This document shows positions 36,711 through 44,790 of a DNA stretch of 64,000 bases, in pieces. Source of the DNA: Chersky-840 sp963811775 (GTDB taxonomy: Bacteria; Actinomycetota; Acidimicrobiia; Acidimicrobiales; UBA8190). Below the pieces are notes generated by a model. That model was not told the origin of the DNA. It searched no databases and was given only the letters and a program-made list of their open reading frames with translations. The stretch lies in the NCBI GenBank assembly GCA_963811775.1, contig CAWESO010000001.1:372001-436000 (forward strand), written 5' to 3'. Every line of letters begins with the position of its first letter. Position 1 is the stretch's first letter. Position numbers and translations under genes: made by a program.

Positions 36711-36745
36711 CGGGACCCCGTCCGGCCGGCCCCTGTCGAGGAGGC

Positions 36746-37798
36746 CTAGGCCTCGAGCAGGCGCCGCTTCAGTTCGTCGAGGACCGGGACCGGCCCCGGG
36801 TCGATGCCTTCACGGGCAGCGAGATGGAGCGAGACGAAGTCCCCCATGAGCATCAGGTCGAGCAGTTGTGCCAGGTCCCCCTCACCCTGGGCGCGTACCT
36901 CGATGATGTCAGCTACGACCTCCCGAAGCACATCCGTGACGAAGGCGAAGCGGCGGGCGAGCTGGGGATGCTCGGCGTCGTGGCGCAGGTTGACCAGCGT
37001 GATGATCTGCCGGGTGACATCGCCGTGCTGGCCCCAGCCCGCGATCTCGTTGTGGCACAGCTCGGGGTAGACCGCGGCGAAGGCGGGGGACTTGGCGTTC
37101 TCGTTGACCTGGGCCTTCCACCGCGTCACCGCAGCCGCACCCACCGCCTGCGCCCCGTGGACGAGCGGGATGGTCCGGCCGATACGGCGGGCGACCTCCT
37201 CGGCCGGGCTCCCGGGCTGGACCAGCCGGTCGCGGCGGTACTTGAGCTGGTCGACCGCCAGCGCCACCCAGGTCGCCGCGCCCGGAAACAGCCCGATGTC
37301 CTCCAGGACGACCAGGGGTGGGATGGCCATGGCCCCCAGGCCGGCCCGGGGCTGGGGGATGGTGGACGGCACCGGCACCACCGGGGCGCCCCACTCGTCG
37401 GCCAGGCGACCGAGCTCGCCCCCGCCGGTCACGGCCACCAGGCTCGCTCCGGCGTTGGCCGCCTCCCCCGCCGCCTCCACCGTCTCCTCGGTGTTGCCCG
37501 AGAACGAGATGGCGAACACGAGCGAGCCCCGGCCCACGAAGTCGGGCAGGTCGTAGGACTTGACGACGGTGATGGGAACGGGCACGAAGGGGCCCGCCAC
37601 CGCCACCATGACGTCGCCGGCCAGCCCGCTGCCACCCATGCCGAGGACGACGACGTTCTCCACGTACTCCCGTTCGGGCAGTCCGTCGAGCCCGTGCGCA
37701 GCACCGACGGCCGTGGCCACCTGCTCGGGCAGCCCGGCGGTGACCTCGAACATGCCGAGGGTGTCGAGCACGCCGTGTGCGACGGGAACGTCGGTCAT
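36746..37798 (-). CDS. bifunctional phosphoglucose/phosphomannose isomerase (SIS domain)
   Basis: 350 residues. VVVLGMGGSGLAGDVMVA (about 49-66) and VFAISFSGNTEETVEAA (about 93-109) form the SIS sugar-phosphate site; PSTIPQPRAGLGAM and the C-terminal NEIAGWGQHGDVTRQIITLVN follow the pattern of archaeal/actinobacterial bifunctional PGI/PMI enzymes. It interconverts glucose-6-P, fructose-6-P and mannose-6-P, supplying mannose-6-P to the neighbouring phosphomannomutase. ATGA overlap links it to the Trm112-like gene upstream, so it is part of a manB-trm112-like-SIS operon. Confidence 0.88.
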   Translation of the reverse strand: MTDVPVAHGVLDTLGMFEVTAGLPEQVATAVGAAHGLDGLPEREYVENVVVLGMGGSGLAGDVMVAVAGPFVPVPITVVKSYDLPDFVGRGSLVFAISFSGNTEETVEAAGEAANAGASLVAVTGGGELGRLADEWGAPVVPVPSTIPQPRAGLGAMAIPPLVVLEDIGLFPGAATWVALAVDQLKYRRDRLVQPGSPAEEVARRIGRTIPLVHGAQAVGAAAVTRWKAQVNENAKSPAFAAVYPELCHNEIAGWGQHGDVTRQIITLVNLRHDAEHPQLARRFAFVTDVLREVVADIIEVRAQGEGDLAQLLDLMLMGDFVSLHLAAREGIDPGPVPVLDELKRRLLEA

Positions 37799-38043
37799 GC
37801 GCCCGTGCCCGCCGACATCGTGCTGGGGACGTCCTTCTCCTTCGCCTTGGCCATGAGCCGGTCGTGCTCGGCGTCGTCGGCGGCGACGGCTTCGTCGACG
37901 AGCATCACCGGGATCCCGTCACGCACCGTGTAGATCCGGTGGAGGCGGGGGTTGTAGAGCCGGTCCTCGTCCTCGAAGTACAACAGGGGGCCTTTGTCCT
38001 CGGGACAAGCGAGCACCTCCAGTAGCAGGGGGTCCAGTGCCAT
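37795..38043 (-). CDS. Trm112/YcaR-like small protein
   Basis: 82 residues. LDPLLLEVLACPEDKGPLLYFEDEDRLYNPRLHRIYTVRDGIPVMLVDEA is the Trm112p/UPF0434 fold. Of the usual zinc Cys, only one (Cys12) is kept, so zinc binding is doubtful. In actinobacteria this gene sits between phosphomannomutase and the SIS isomerase, exactly as here; role unknown. It is coupled to the isomerase by ATGA. Confidence 0.85.
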   Translation of the reverse strand: MALDPLLLEVLACPEDKGPLLYFEDEDRLYNPRLHRIYTVRDGIPVMLVDEAVAADDAEHDRLMAKAKEKDVPSTMSAGTGA

Positions 38044-38132
38044 CGGTCGTCGTGCTCCCAACGTCGGTCGTGTGTCGGTGGATGGGTGGTGCGGTGTGCG
38101 TCGTCGGTCGTGCGCGTCGTCGTGTCGGGTGC

Positions 38133-39515
38133 TCAGCGACCGTCGGCCGGGCCGCCACCGTGCACCTCGGCCACGAGCGCCAGCAGCTCCTTGGTGTGGT
38201 GGTCGCAATCGGCGGGGGTGGCGGCCTCCACGTTGAGCCGCAGCAGCGGCTCGGTGTTCGACGGTCGGACGTTGAACCACCAGTCGTCGAAGTCGACGCT
38301 GAGCCCGTCGGTGCGGTCGCACACGAGCCCCGCGGCGGCGAAGTGCTCGGCCAGGGACTCGACCGCGGTGACGGGGTCGGCGACCTCGGTGTTGATCTCC
38401 CCGGAGTCGGCGTACTTGCGGTACGGGGCGAGGAACTCAGACAGCCTCATGCCGGAGGCCGAGAGCTCCTCGAGGACGACCATCGCCGCGATGAGACCGG
38501 AGTCGGCGCGGTAGTTGTCCATGAAGTAGTAGTGCCCGGAGTGCTCGCCTCCGAAGACGGCCCCGGTGTCGAGCATGACCTGCTTGATGAAGGAGTGGCC
38601 GACCCGGGTGCGCACGGCCGTGCCGCCGTAGCGCTCGATGGTCTCGGGGACGATCTTGGAGCAGATCAGGTTGTAGAGCACGGTCGCGCCGGGATGCTTC
38701 GCGAGCATGGCGCGCGCCACCAGGGCGGTGGTGAGCGAGCCCGACACCGTCGTGGCCTGTTCGTCAACGAGGAACACCCGGTCCGCGTCGCCGTCGAAGG
38801 CGAGCCCGATGTCGGCCTTCGAGGCGAGCACCGCCTTCTTCAGATCGGCGAGGTTCTCTTCCTGGATGGGGTCGGCGGGATGGTTGGGGAAGGTGCCGTC
38901 GAGCTCGCCGAAGAGGATCTGGAGCTCGACGGGCACGCCCTCGAACGCCTTGGGGACGACGAGGCCGCCCATGCCGTTGGCCGTGTCGGCCACGACCTTG
39001 AGGCCGCGCAGCGCAGCGGGGTCGATGAACGAGCGCACGTGCTCGGCGTACTCGTCGAGCAGCTCGCGCTGCTCGTAGCCCCCGGTTTCGCGGCCGTCGT
39101 CGGCGCCCGAGGCCATGGCCTCCTCGGCCTCGTCGCGGATGGCGGCGAGGCCGGTGTCCTGCCCGATGGGCTTGGCCCCCGACAGGCACATCTTGATGCC
39201 GTTGTACCCGGCGGGGTTGTGCGAGGCCGTGAACATCGCCCCGGGGGCGTCGAGGCGGCCCGAGGCGAAGTACATCATGTCGGTGGAGGCGAGACCCAGG
39301 TCCACCACCGTGGCACCCGCACGCCGGGCACCGGTGGCGAACTCCTCGGAGAGCTCGACGCCCGACGCACGCATGTCGCGCGCCACCAAGATCCGACTGG
39401 TGCCCGCGAAGCGCGCGAAGGCCCAGCCGATGGCACGACAACTCCGGCCGTCGAGCTGATCAGGCACTGTCCCGCGCACGTCGTAGGCCTTGAACACGGC
39501 TGCGAGTGCGGTCAT
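38133..39515 (-). CDS. manB: phosphomannomutase/phosphoglucomutase
   Basis: 460 residues. Catalytic phosphoserine loop FTASHNPAGYNGIK (95-108, Ser98), metal loop AFDGDADRVFLVD, sugar-binding GGEHSGHYYF and phosphate-binding VRPSNTEPLLRLNVE: the complete alpha-D-phosphohexomutase set. It converts mannose-6-P to mannose-1-P (and glucose analogues), feeding GDP-mannose for envelope glycans; a guanylyltransferase-like gene lies at 60.2 kb. Upstream is a TAGGCT hexamer 9 nt before ATG. First gene of the manB-trm112-like-SIS group. Confidence 0.92.
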   Translation of the reverse strand: MTALAAVFKAYDVRGTVPDQLDGRSCRAIGWAFARFAGTSRILVARDMRASGVELSEEFATGARRAGATVVDLGLASTDMMYFASGRLDAPGAMFTASHNPAGYNGIKMCLSGAKPIGQDTGLAAIRDEAEEAMASGADDGRETGGYEQRELLDEYAEHVRSFIDPAALRGLKVVADTANGMGGLVVPKAFEGVPVELQILFGELDGTFPNHPADPIQEENLADLKKAVLASKADIGLAFDGDADRVFLVDEQATTVSGSLTTALVARAMLAKHPGATVLYNLICSKIVPETIERYGGTAVRTRVGHSFIKQVMLDTGAVFGGEHSGHYYFMDNYRADSGLIAAMVVLEELSASGMRLSEFLAPYRKYADSGEINTEVADPVTAVESLAEHFAAAGLVCDRTDGLSVDFDDWWFNVRPSNTEPLLRLNVEAATPADCDHHTKELLALVAEVHGGGPADGR

Positions 39516-39524
39516 GGCGCCCGA

Positions 39525-39530
39525 AGCCTA
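39525..39530 (-). promoter_or_regulatory. -10 hexamer for manB transcript
   Basis: TAGGCT on the minus strand, 9 nt before ATG 39515. Confidence 0.5.
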
Positions 39531-39668
39531 CCCGCTCCCCTGCCCGATCCCGTGCCTGATCCCGGCCTATGGCCGGCCCCGATCCCCGCCCCGCGCCGGG
39601 CGCGCCGCCAGGCGGGAGGGCGCGTCACGACCCGCTCGATGCGCAGGCCGCCACTGGTGGGGCCGCCC

Positions 39669-40439
39669 CTACTGCAAGTCGGTCCGGATGTGCTGCGCGT
39701 CGGCGTACGCCGCGTGCAGGTCGGCCCGTGCGTTGGCGGCGTTGGTGCGGGCCGCCAGGAAGACCTGCCAGTTGCCGGGGTAGCCGGCCGGCGTCTGGGC
39801 CAGGATCTGGGGCGCCTGTCCGGCCGTCTTCCCCTGTGCGGTCGACACCTGGTGCTCGAGGTCGCTGAAGGCGGCCTGCGCCGCGGTCACGTCCTTGCCG
39901 GTGTTCTGCGCGTTCTGGATGGCCGTGGCGATCTGCGGCTCGAGGTTGGCGAACACGCCCTCGATGTAGGCCTCATCGTCCATCACGATGGTGAGGTGCG
40001 TCTGCGGCGTCATGACGACGTACACGCGGTAGTTGAAGACCATGGCGCGCGCCACGGCCCGCAGCCCCACACAGGTGGTGACCGACCGCACCTGGGTCTG
40101 CAGCGTTTGGATGCCCGGCAGCTCCACGGTGGTGATGTCGGTGCTCAAGGTCTGGCGGTCAGCGCTGGTCAGGTGGTTGGCGGTGTTGCCCGCCGCGCCT
40201 GACAGCGCGGTGAGCTGGGTGACGCGCCCCGCCAGGTCCGACACGACGAGCTGCTGTGCCGCCGCGAAGGTGGCGGGGGTGCAGCGCGGGTTCGACACCT
40301 GGGTGGTGGGTGTGGTGGCGGCGGTCGTGGTGGTCGTCGGGGTCGCGACGGCGACACCGGGGACCGACGCCACCAGCGCGGCGGCCGCTCCCGCCGACAG
40401 CGCGCCGAACGCGACACGACGGGCAAAGGGGTGCGTCAT
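39669..40439 (-). CDS. secreted hypothetical protein
   Basis: 256 residues. Signal peptide (MTHPFARRVAFGALSAGAAAALVASVPGV, cleavage likely near AVA-TP at 32), a Thr-rich stretch (TTTTTAATTPTT), then about 200 residues of Ala/Gln-rich alpha-helical sequence (QQLVVSDLAGRVTQLTALS, TDITTVELPGIQTLQTQV, VFLAARTNAANARADLHAAY) that may form a helical bundle. Two Cys (near 53 and 122) could form a disulfide. No family recognised. It shares a TGATG stop/start with the upstream lipoprotein gene, so both are probably made together at the cell surface. Confidence 0.75.
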   Translation of the reverse strand: MTHPFARRVAFGALSAGAAAALVASVPGVAVATPTTTTTAATTPTTQVSNPRCTPATFAAAQQLVVSDLAGRVTQLTALSGAAGNTANHLTSADRQTLSTDITTVELPGIQTLQTQVRSVTTCVGLRAVARAMVFNYRVYVVMTPQTHLTIVMDDEAYIEGVFANLEPQIATAIQNAQNTGKDVTAAQAAFSDLEHQVSTAQGKTAGQAPQILAQTPAGYPGNWQVFLAARTNAANARADLHAAYADAQHIRTDLQ

Positions 40440-40750
40440 CACGAGTCTCCTTGCGGATGGGTCAGGTCGGAGTTCGCCGTGTTGAAGTTGTTGTCCAGCG
40501 CTCCGAGATCGGCGCCGACCTGATCGAGTGTCTGTGGGTTGGGCGAGCCCGAGGCTGTGGTCGTCGAGGTGGAGCCGACGTTCCCGGAGCCGGGAACCGT
40601 TCCCGGCACCGAGGCCGGTGCGGCGGTGACCGAGCTCGACGTGGGTGCGACCGGCGCCACCACGTGCGACGAGCTTCCCGCCCCGCACCCGACCAGGCCC
40701 ACCGAGACGATGCCGAGAAGCGTGGCCGTGGCCAATTTCCGGTTCGTCAT
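40439..40750 (-). CDS. small lipoprotein
   Basis: 103 residues. Lipobox LVGC with Cys22 after a hydrophobic signal (LATATLLGIVSVGLVGC), then a Ser/Thr/Pro-rich linker and a short C-terminal helix (LDQVGADLGALDNNFNTAN). ATG 40750 has GAGGAGGG 6 nt upstream. Its C-terminal helix resembles the start of helices in the secreted partner downstream. Function unknown; expected to be anchored on the outer face of the membrane. The 292-bp region 40751-41042 before it holds no other gene. Confidence 0.75.
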   Translation of the reverse strand: MTNRKLATATLLGIVSVGLVGCGAGSSSHVVAPVAPTSSSVTAAPASVPGTVPGSGNVGSTSTTTASGSPNPQTLDQVGADLGALDNNFNTANSDLTHPQGDS

Positions 40751-41042
40751 CTCCGTCCCTCCTCGTGGCCCTACGGCCCGTCGAGAGTCCCCCGTTGCAT
40801 CGGCCCCGGACCGGTGCCTCTGAAGCCCGGTGCCGCCGAAGCGGGGTCCGCTGTGTGGCCTGTCCTCATGATCGGCGCCGCGCATGTGGGAGGCGTGTGG
40901 GACAAGTTAGGGATTCGTGATGCGCGCTCCGCCGGTCCGAGGGTCGCGCTGTCGCCGCCGAAGGGCTCCGATCACCACGGGCCCGGCGACGGTCTCGCCG
41001 GAGCATGACCCGACGGGGATGATCCGGCGGCGGGCGCCGTTC

Positions 41043-43585
41043 TCAGGGATAGGCGAAGCGACGCCAGATGAGCACCCCCAGCACGACCAGTCCGAACACG
41101 CTCAGAACCATGCCGAGCTTGGCCGGACCGCTCGCCCCGTAGCTGAGGGTGACGTCGTGGGAGGTGGGATCCACCACCATGAGGTTCGGTTCTGCGCGCC
41201 ACGGGCCCGTGGCCCCGGTGGCGTGCCACCCCGGGAAGTACGACACGCGCACGAGCACGGGCACACCCACCCGGCTGACGTGGAAGCTCACCTGGGAGTC
41301 ACCGGAGCGGATGTCGGACACCGTCGTGGCCGGTAGGGCCCGCGAGCCGCCGACGGGCACACCCCCCGGCGCCTTGGGCCAACTCGACGGGCCGTCGGCC
41401 ACCATCTCCTGGGCCCACGACGCCGGGTCCGCGTACCAGCGCTGTGCCACCGGGAGCCACGCCGATTGCGCCGCACCCACCCCGGTGAGGACGTCGGGCG
41501 TCTTGGTGAGCGGGGCGACGAGAGGCGAGTCGTGGACGACGTAGATCTTCCACGTGGTGATGACGTTCGTGCCCTGGTACGCCGTGGTCCACGGACCGGT
41601 GGTGTCGACGAGGGTGAGAGCCGGGCTCGAGTCGGCCTGGTCCTGGATGACCGGCGACGCGGCCAGGAAGTACTTCACGCCCATGAGCTGCAGGTGTTGG
41701 ATGCCGAGGGGGACGTTCACGGGCCCGTACACGATCCCTGTGGTCGACGACACCATGGCCTCTGAGGGCTGCACCGACAGCTCGGCCTGGTCGATGAAGT
41801 GGTACGGCGTCGTCGTGGCCGACTCGAACAGGAGCCCCTCGAGCGAGTCGACGCACCCATTGGTGTAGTTGGGCAGCAGCATGAGCGCCTCGGGCGTGCC
41901 GAACCGGTTCTCGTTGGAGTTGTACTCCCACATGGCCCGACCGCACCCGTATTTCTTCGTGATCTTGTCGAGGCTGGCCACGATGCCGTTGTGCAGCTCC
42001 GCCCATCCCGGCTTGCGCTCGACGCCGGAGTAGTTCCACTCCGCCCAGGCCGGGACGTTGCTGGCCCGCACGTTCACGGGCCCGAGCTTGTACGTGGCTC
42101 CCGGCATGACGAGCAGCGGCGGGAGCACCACGAGGAACGAGAGGGCCATGCCCACCAACGGCACCAGCAGCGCGCCCGGTGCCCACGACGTGCGTCGGGG
42201 GGACGCGGTCCCGGGGGCCCGCCCACGGTGCGAGCGTCTCGGGGCGGGCGCTCCCACCACGACTCCCCCTCGCCCCCGACGCCGTAGCCCGGCGACGGGA
42301 TCGTGTCCGTGCCGGCGACGTCGGTCGAGGCCACCGGTCCCGACAGGGGCTGGTCGGCACCGGCCATGGCGGAGGCCGGTGGACCTGCCGGGGCGGGCAC
42401 GACATGGGGCGCGAAGCTCGAGAGGGAGCCGCCGGTGGCGAACGCAGGCGTGGGTCCGCCCGGGACGGCGCCGGCCGCGGCGGTGAGCGGTGGCGGCGGG
42501 GCCCAAGCCAGCGCGTTGCGGAGGTTCCGCCATCCCAAGGCGCCGAGGATCAACATCTCGGCCACCGCGTACCCGGCCATCAGGTACACGCACAACCACC
42601 AGATGGGCAGGACGCGCGTGTTGTACAGCGCGCTCTGGGGCGCCAACCACACGAAGAAGGCGGAGATGACGCCGGGGAGGGCCACGGTGAGCATGGCCCG
42701 GTTGAAACGGACCGCGGCGATCACGAGGCCGACGAAGGCCACGACGAGGGCCCAGATGTCCGCGGGGGGCGCGAGCAGGGACCGGTACGTGGTCACGTTC
42801 TGCCACCCCATGGTGGTGCTGTACGCCTGCTCCATGACGAAGGGGACGGCCCACCACGCCACGAGCAGGAATCCCGTCCCGATGACCGAGACCAGCCACC
42901 ACAGTCGCTTGCGGGTGGGCCCGAAGAAGAGGAACGCCGCCCCCGCGCCGACGAAGCAGAACAGGGTGGGGACGAGGTGGCACAGCACGCACGCCGCCAG
43001 CAGGAGCACGGCGGGGATGCGCGAGCGGTTGGTGCGCATGCCCCGCACGACGACACCGAGGAAGACGAGCGAGACCGAGAGCCCGAGCGAAAAGGCGTAC
43101 TCCCCCGCCATGGTCGAGAACAGGTTCCCGCCGTAGATGGTGAAGGTCTGGTCGAACAAGAACGGCAGCGTGAAGACCGCTAGCACGGCGGGCCGGGGCC
43201 GCTCCAGGCCGGCCAGGCGCCCGAACGCCCACGCCGCGATGGGGAGGGTGATCGAGCCGAGGATGGTGACGAACTTGAAGGCCAGGTCGAAGGGGATCAC
43301 GTAGCCGAGGATCGCCGCCAGGGTGTCGGGGAGCGGGAAGTAGAAGGTGTTGAGGGGCATGCCGTCGTAGGCGCCCGGGAACCAGCCCGTCACCTTCAGG
43401 TGCGGGAGCAGGTTCGTCTTGAGGAACTGGGCCAGCCCGAAGTGCGCCCCGGTGTCGCCCCCCGTGGTCATGGTGTTGGCGAACAGCAGGCGGGGATCGC
43501 ACGCCACCACCACGACGACGATCACGCTGAGGACCGCGACCAGGGTCGTCAGCGCGGGCAGTGACGGGCGTCGCATCAGATCCAT
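41043..43585 (-). CDS. large polytopic membrane protein, PTPS-related/GT-C-like (frameshifted)
   Basis: About 847 residues after restoring one base missing within 42175-42230. N-terminal half: about 10 hydrophobic segments starting at 10-30, with GGDTGAHFGLAQFL in the first outer loop, WFPGAYDGMPLNTFYFPLPD and IPFDLAFKFVTILGSITLPIAAWAF. This layout resembles the 6-pyruvoyl-tetrahydropterin synthase-related membrane domain and GT-C transferases. A Pro/Ala-rich cytoplasmic-type linker (about 400-480) follows, then another TM and a large extracytoplasmic domain (about 520-820), and a final TM (MVLSVFGLVVLGVLIWRRF). A role in envelope polysaccharide synthesis is inferred from neighbours only. Alternative start: ATG 43576. 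Confidence 0.7.
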
Positions 43586-43678
43586 GGTGCCTGAAAAAAC
43601 GGCGCAAGCGCGTGCGCTGGCCTCCACTTATGAGGGCCGGGGGCCTCGTGTCGGCTGCTGGGGGCTCCGGCACAGGCT

Positions 43679-43771
43679 CGGGCACGCCGGCCGGTTCCGT
43701 GCTGGGGCAGTGCTCGGGCACGCCGGCCGGTTCCGTGCTGGGGCGGTGCTCGGGCACGCCGGCGGGTTCAG
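43679..43771. repeat. 36-bp tandem repeat, about 2.6 copies
   Basis: Units at 43679-43714 and 43715-43750 differ by one base; a partial third (43751-43771) runs into the CPBP protease stop codon. It lies in the gap before the large membrane protein. Confidence 0.85.
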
Positions 43772-44706
43772 TGCAGGATGCCCGCCACCGACAGCACCGC
43801 CAGCAGGTTGAACATGCCGTGGGCGAAGATCCCCGGGCCGAGGCGCTTGAACTTGTAGGCCATCAGGGCCAGGACCGCCCCGAACGCGGCCAGCCCGAGC
43901 AGCTCGAGCAGCTCGAAGTGCGCCAGGCCGAAGATGACCCCGTCGGCCACCGCGGCCAGGGCCACGCCCAGGACCGGGCCCGCCCCCCTGCAGGTGCGCA
44001 GCAGGGCCCGCAGCACGAGCCCCCGGAAGAAGGTCTCCTCGACGAGCGGCACGACGACGACGGTGAGCACGGCGATCACGGCGAGATCGGCGCCGGGGAA
44101 GCCGCCGGTGAGGTGCCGGGCCGGCTCCTTGAGCCTCTGGTCGAGATGCGGGACGACGTGTTGCAACGGGATATACAGCACCGGCAGCAGCAGGATCTGC
44201 CCGGCGAAGCCGATGGCGGGCCCGACGACGATGTCCCAGGGTCGGATCTTCAGTCCCATGTCCCGCAGCACGTGCCCCGTGCCGCGCAACCGGCTGGCGA
44301 AGACGACGGCACCCACGAACCCGAACCACAGGCCGACGAGACCTGTCACCTCCACCCAGGCCGGGGGCACGGGCCGCGACGCCAACTGGGCGATCTGCGA
44401 ACCGTGACCGGTGGCCACGGCGACCACGGTGAGCAGCACGGCGCTGGCGATCTGGCCGACGACGAACCCCAGACCCGCGCACACGAGCCACGCGCCGGCG
44501 TCGCGCACGGTGCGCGGTGGGGCTTCGGCCTCGTCTCGTGCCGCCGCCTCAGCCTGCGCCCCGTCGGAGGCGGTCGTGGACAGAGGGGCTGAATGGGGCG
44601 CGCAACCCGGCCCGGAGCTGGGCACGGGCGCCCTCCATGGAGGTCCCGGTGGGGCTGCGCCCGGCACCGGCTCTCGGTCCATCGGGCCGGGCGGGCCGCT
44701 CGCCAT
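43768..44706 (-). CDS. CPBP-family intramembrane metalloprotease
   Basis: 312 residues. After a Pro-rich cytoplasmic N-terminus (1-70) come about eight hydrophobic segments. The family motifs are PLVEETFFRGLVLRALL (EExxxR, catalytic/zinc Glu pair), GLAHFE (second His motif) and FAHGMFN (third). These Abi/CAAX-like (CPBP) proteases cut prenylated or membrane peptides, and many in bacteria act in bacteriocin immunity or regulation. It is divergent from ftsH. ATG 44706 is fixed by a TAATCT hexamer 7 nt upstream. Confidence 0.85.
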   Translation of the reverse strand: MASGPPGPMDREPVPGAAPPGPPWRAPVPSSGPGCAPHSAPLSTTASDGAQAEAAARDEAEAPPRTVRDAGAWLVCAGLGFVVGQIASAVLLTVVAVATGHGSQIAQLASRPVPPAWVEVTGLVGLWFGFVGAVVFASRLRGTGHVLRDMGLKIRPWDIVVGPAIGFAGQILLLPVLYIPLQHVVPHLDQRLKEPARHLTGGFPGADLAVIAVLTVVVVPLVEETFFRGLVLRALLRTCRGAGPVLGVALAAVADGVIFGLAHFELLELLGLAAFGAVLALMAYKFKRLGPGIFAHGMFNLLAVLSVAGILH

Positions 44707-44713
44707 CAGGCGA

Positions 44714-44719
44714 AGATTA
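44714..44719 (-). promoter_or_regulatory. -10 hexamer for leaderless CPBP protease transcript
   Basis: TAATCT on the minus strand, 7 nt before ATG 44706. Confidence 0.55.
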
Positions 44720-44778
44720 GTGACCACCCGGCGCGCCACGATCTCGGCCATGCGTGCATGGCCCGGTGGCTGGGCGCG

Positions 44779-44784
44779 TACCAT
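44779..44784 (+). promoter_or_regulatory. -10 hexamer for leaderless ftsH transcript
   Basis: TACCAT, 6 nt before ATG 44791. A GGAG lies only 2 nt before the ATG, too close to act as a normal ribosome binding site. Confidence 0.55.
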
Positions 44785-44790
44785 GGAGCA

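Noticed and set aside
36590..36745. SAH or SAM riboswitch before ahcY
   Set aside because: The segment is a tandem repeat tract; no matching conserved core or pairing pattern could be traced.
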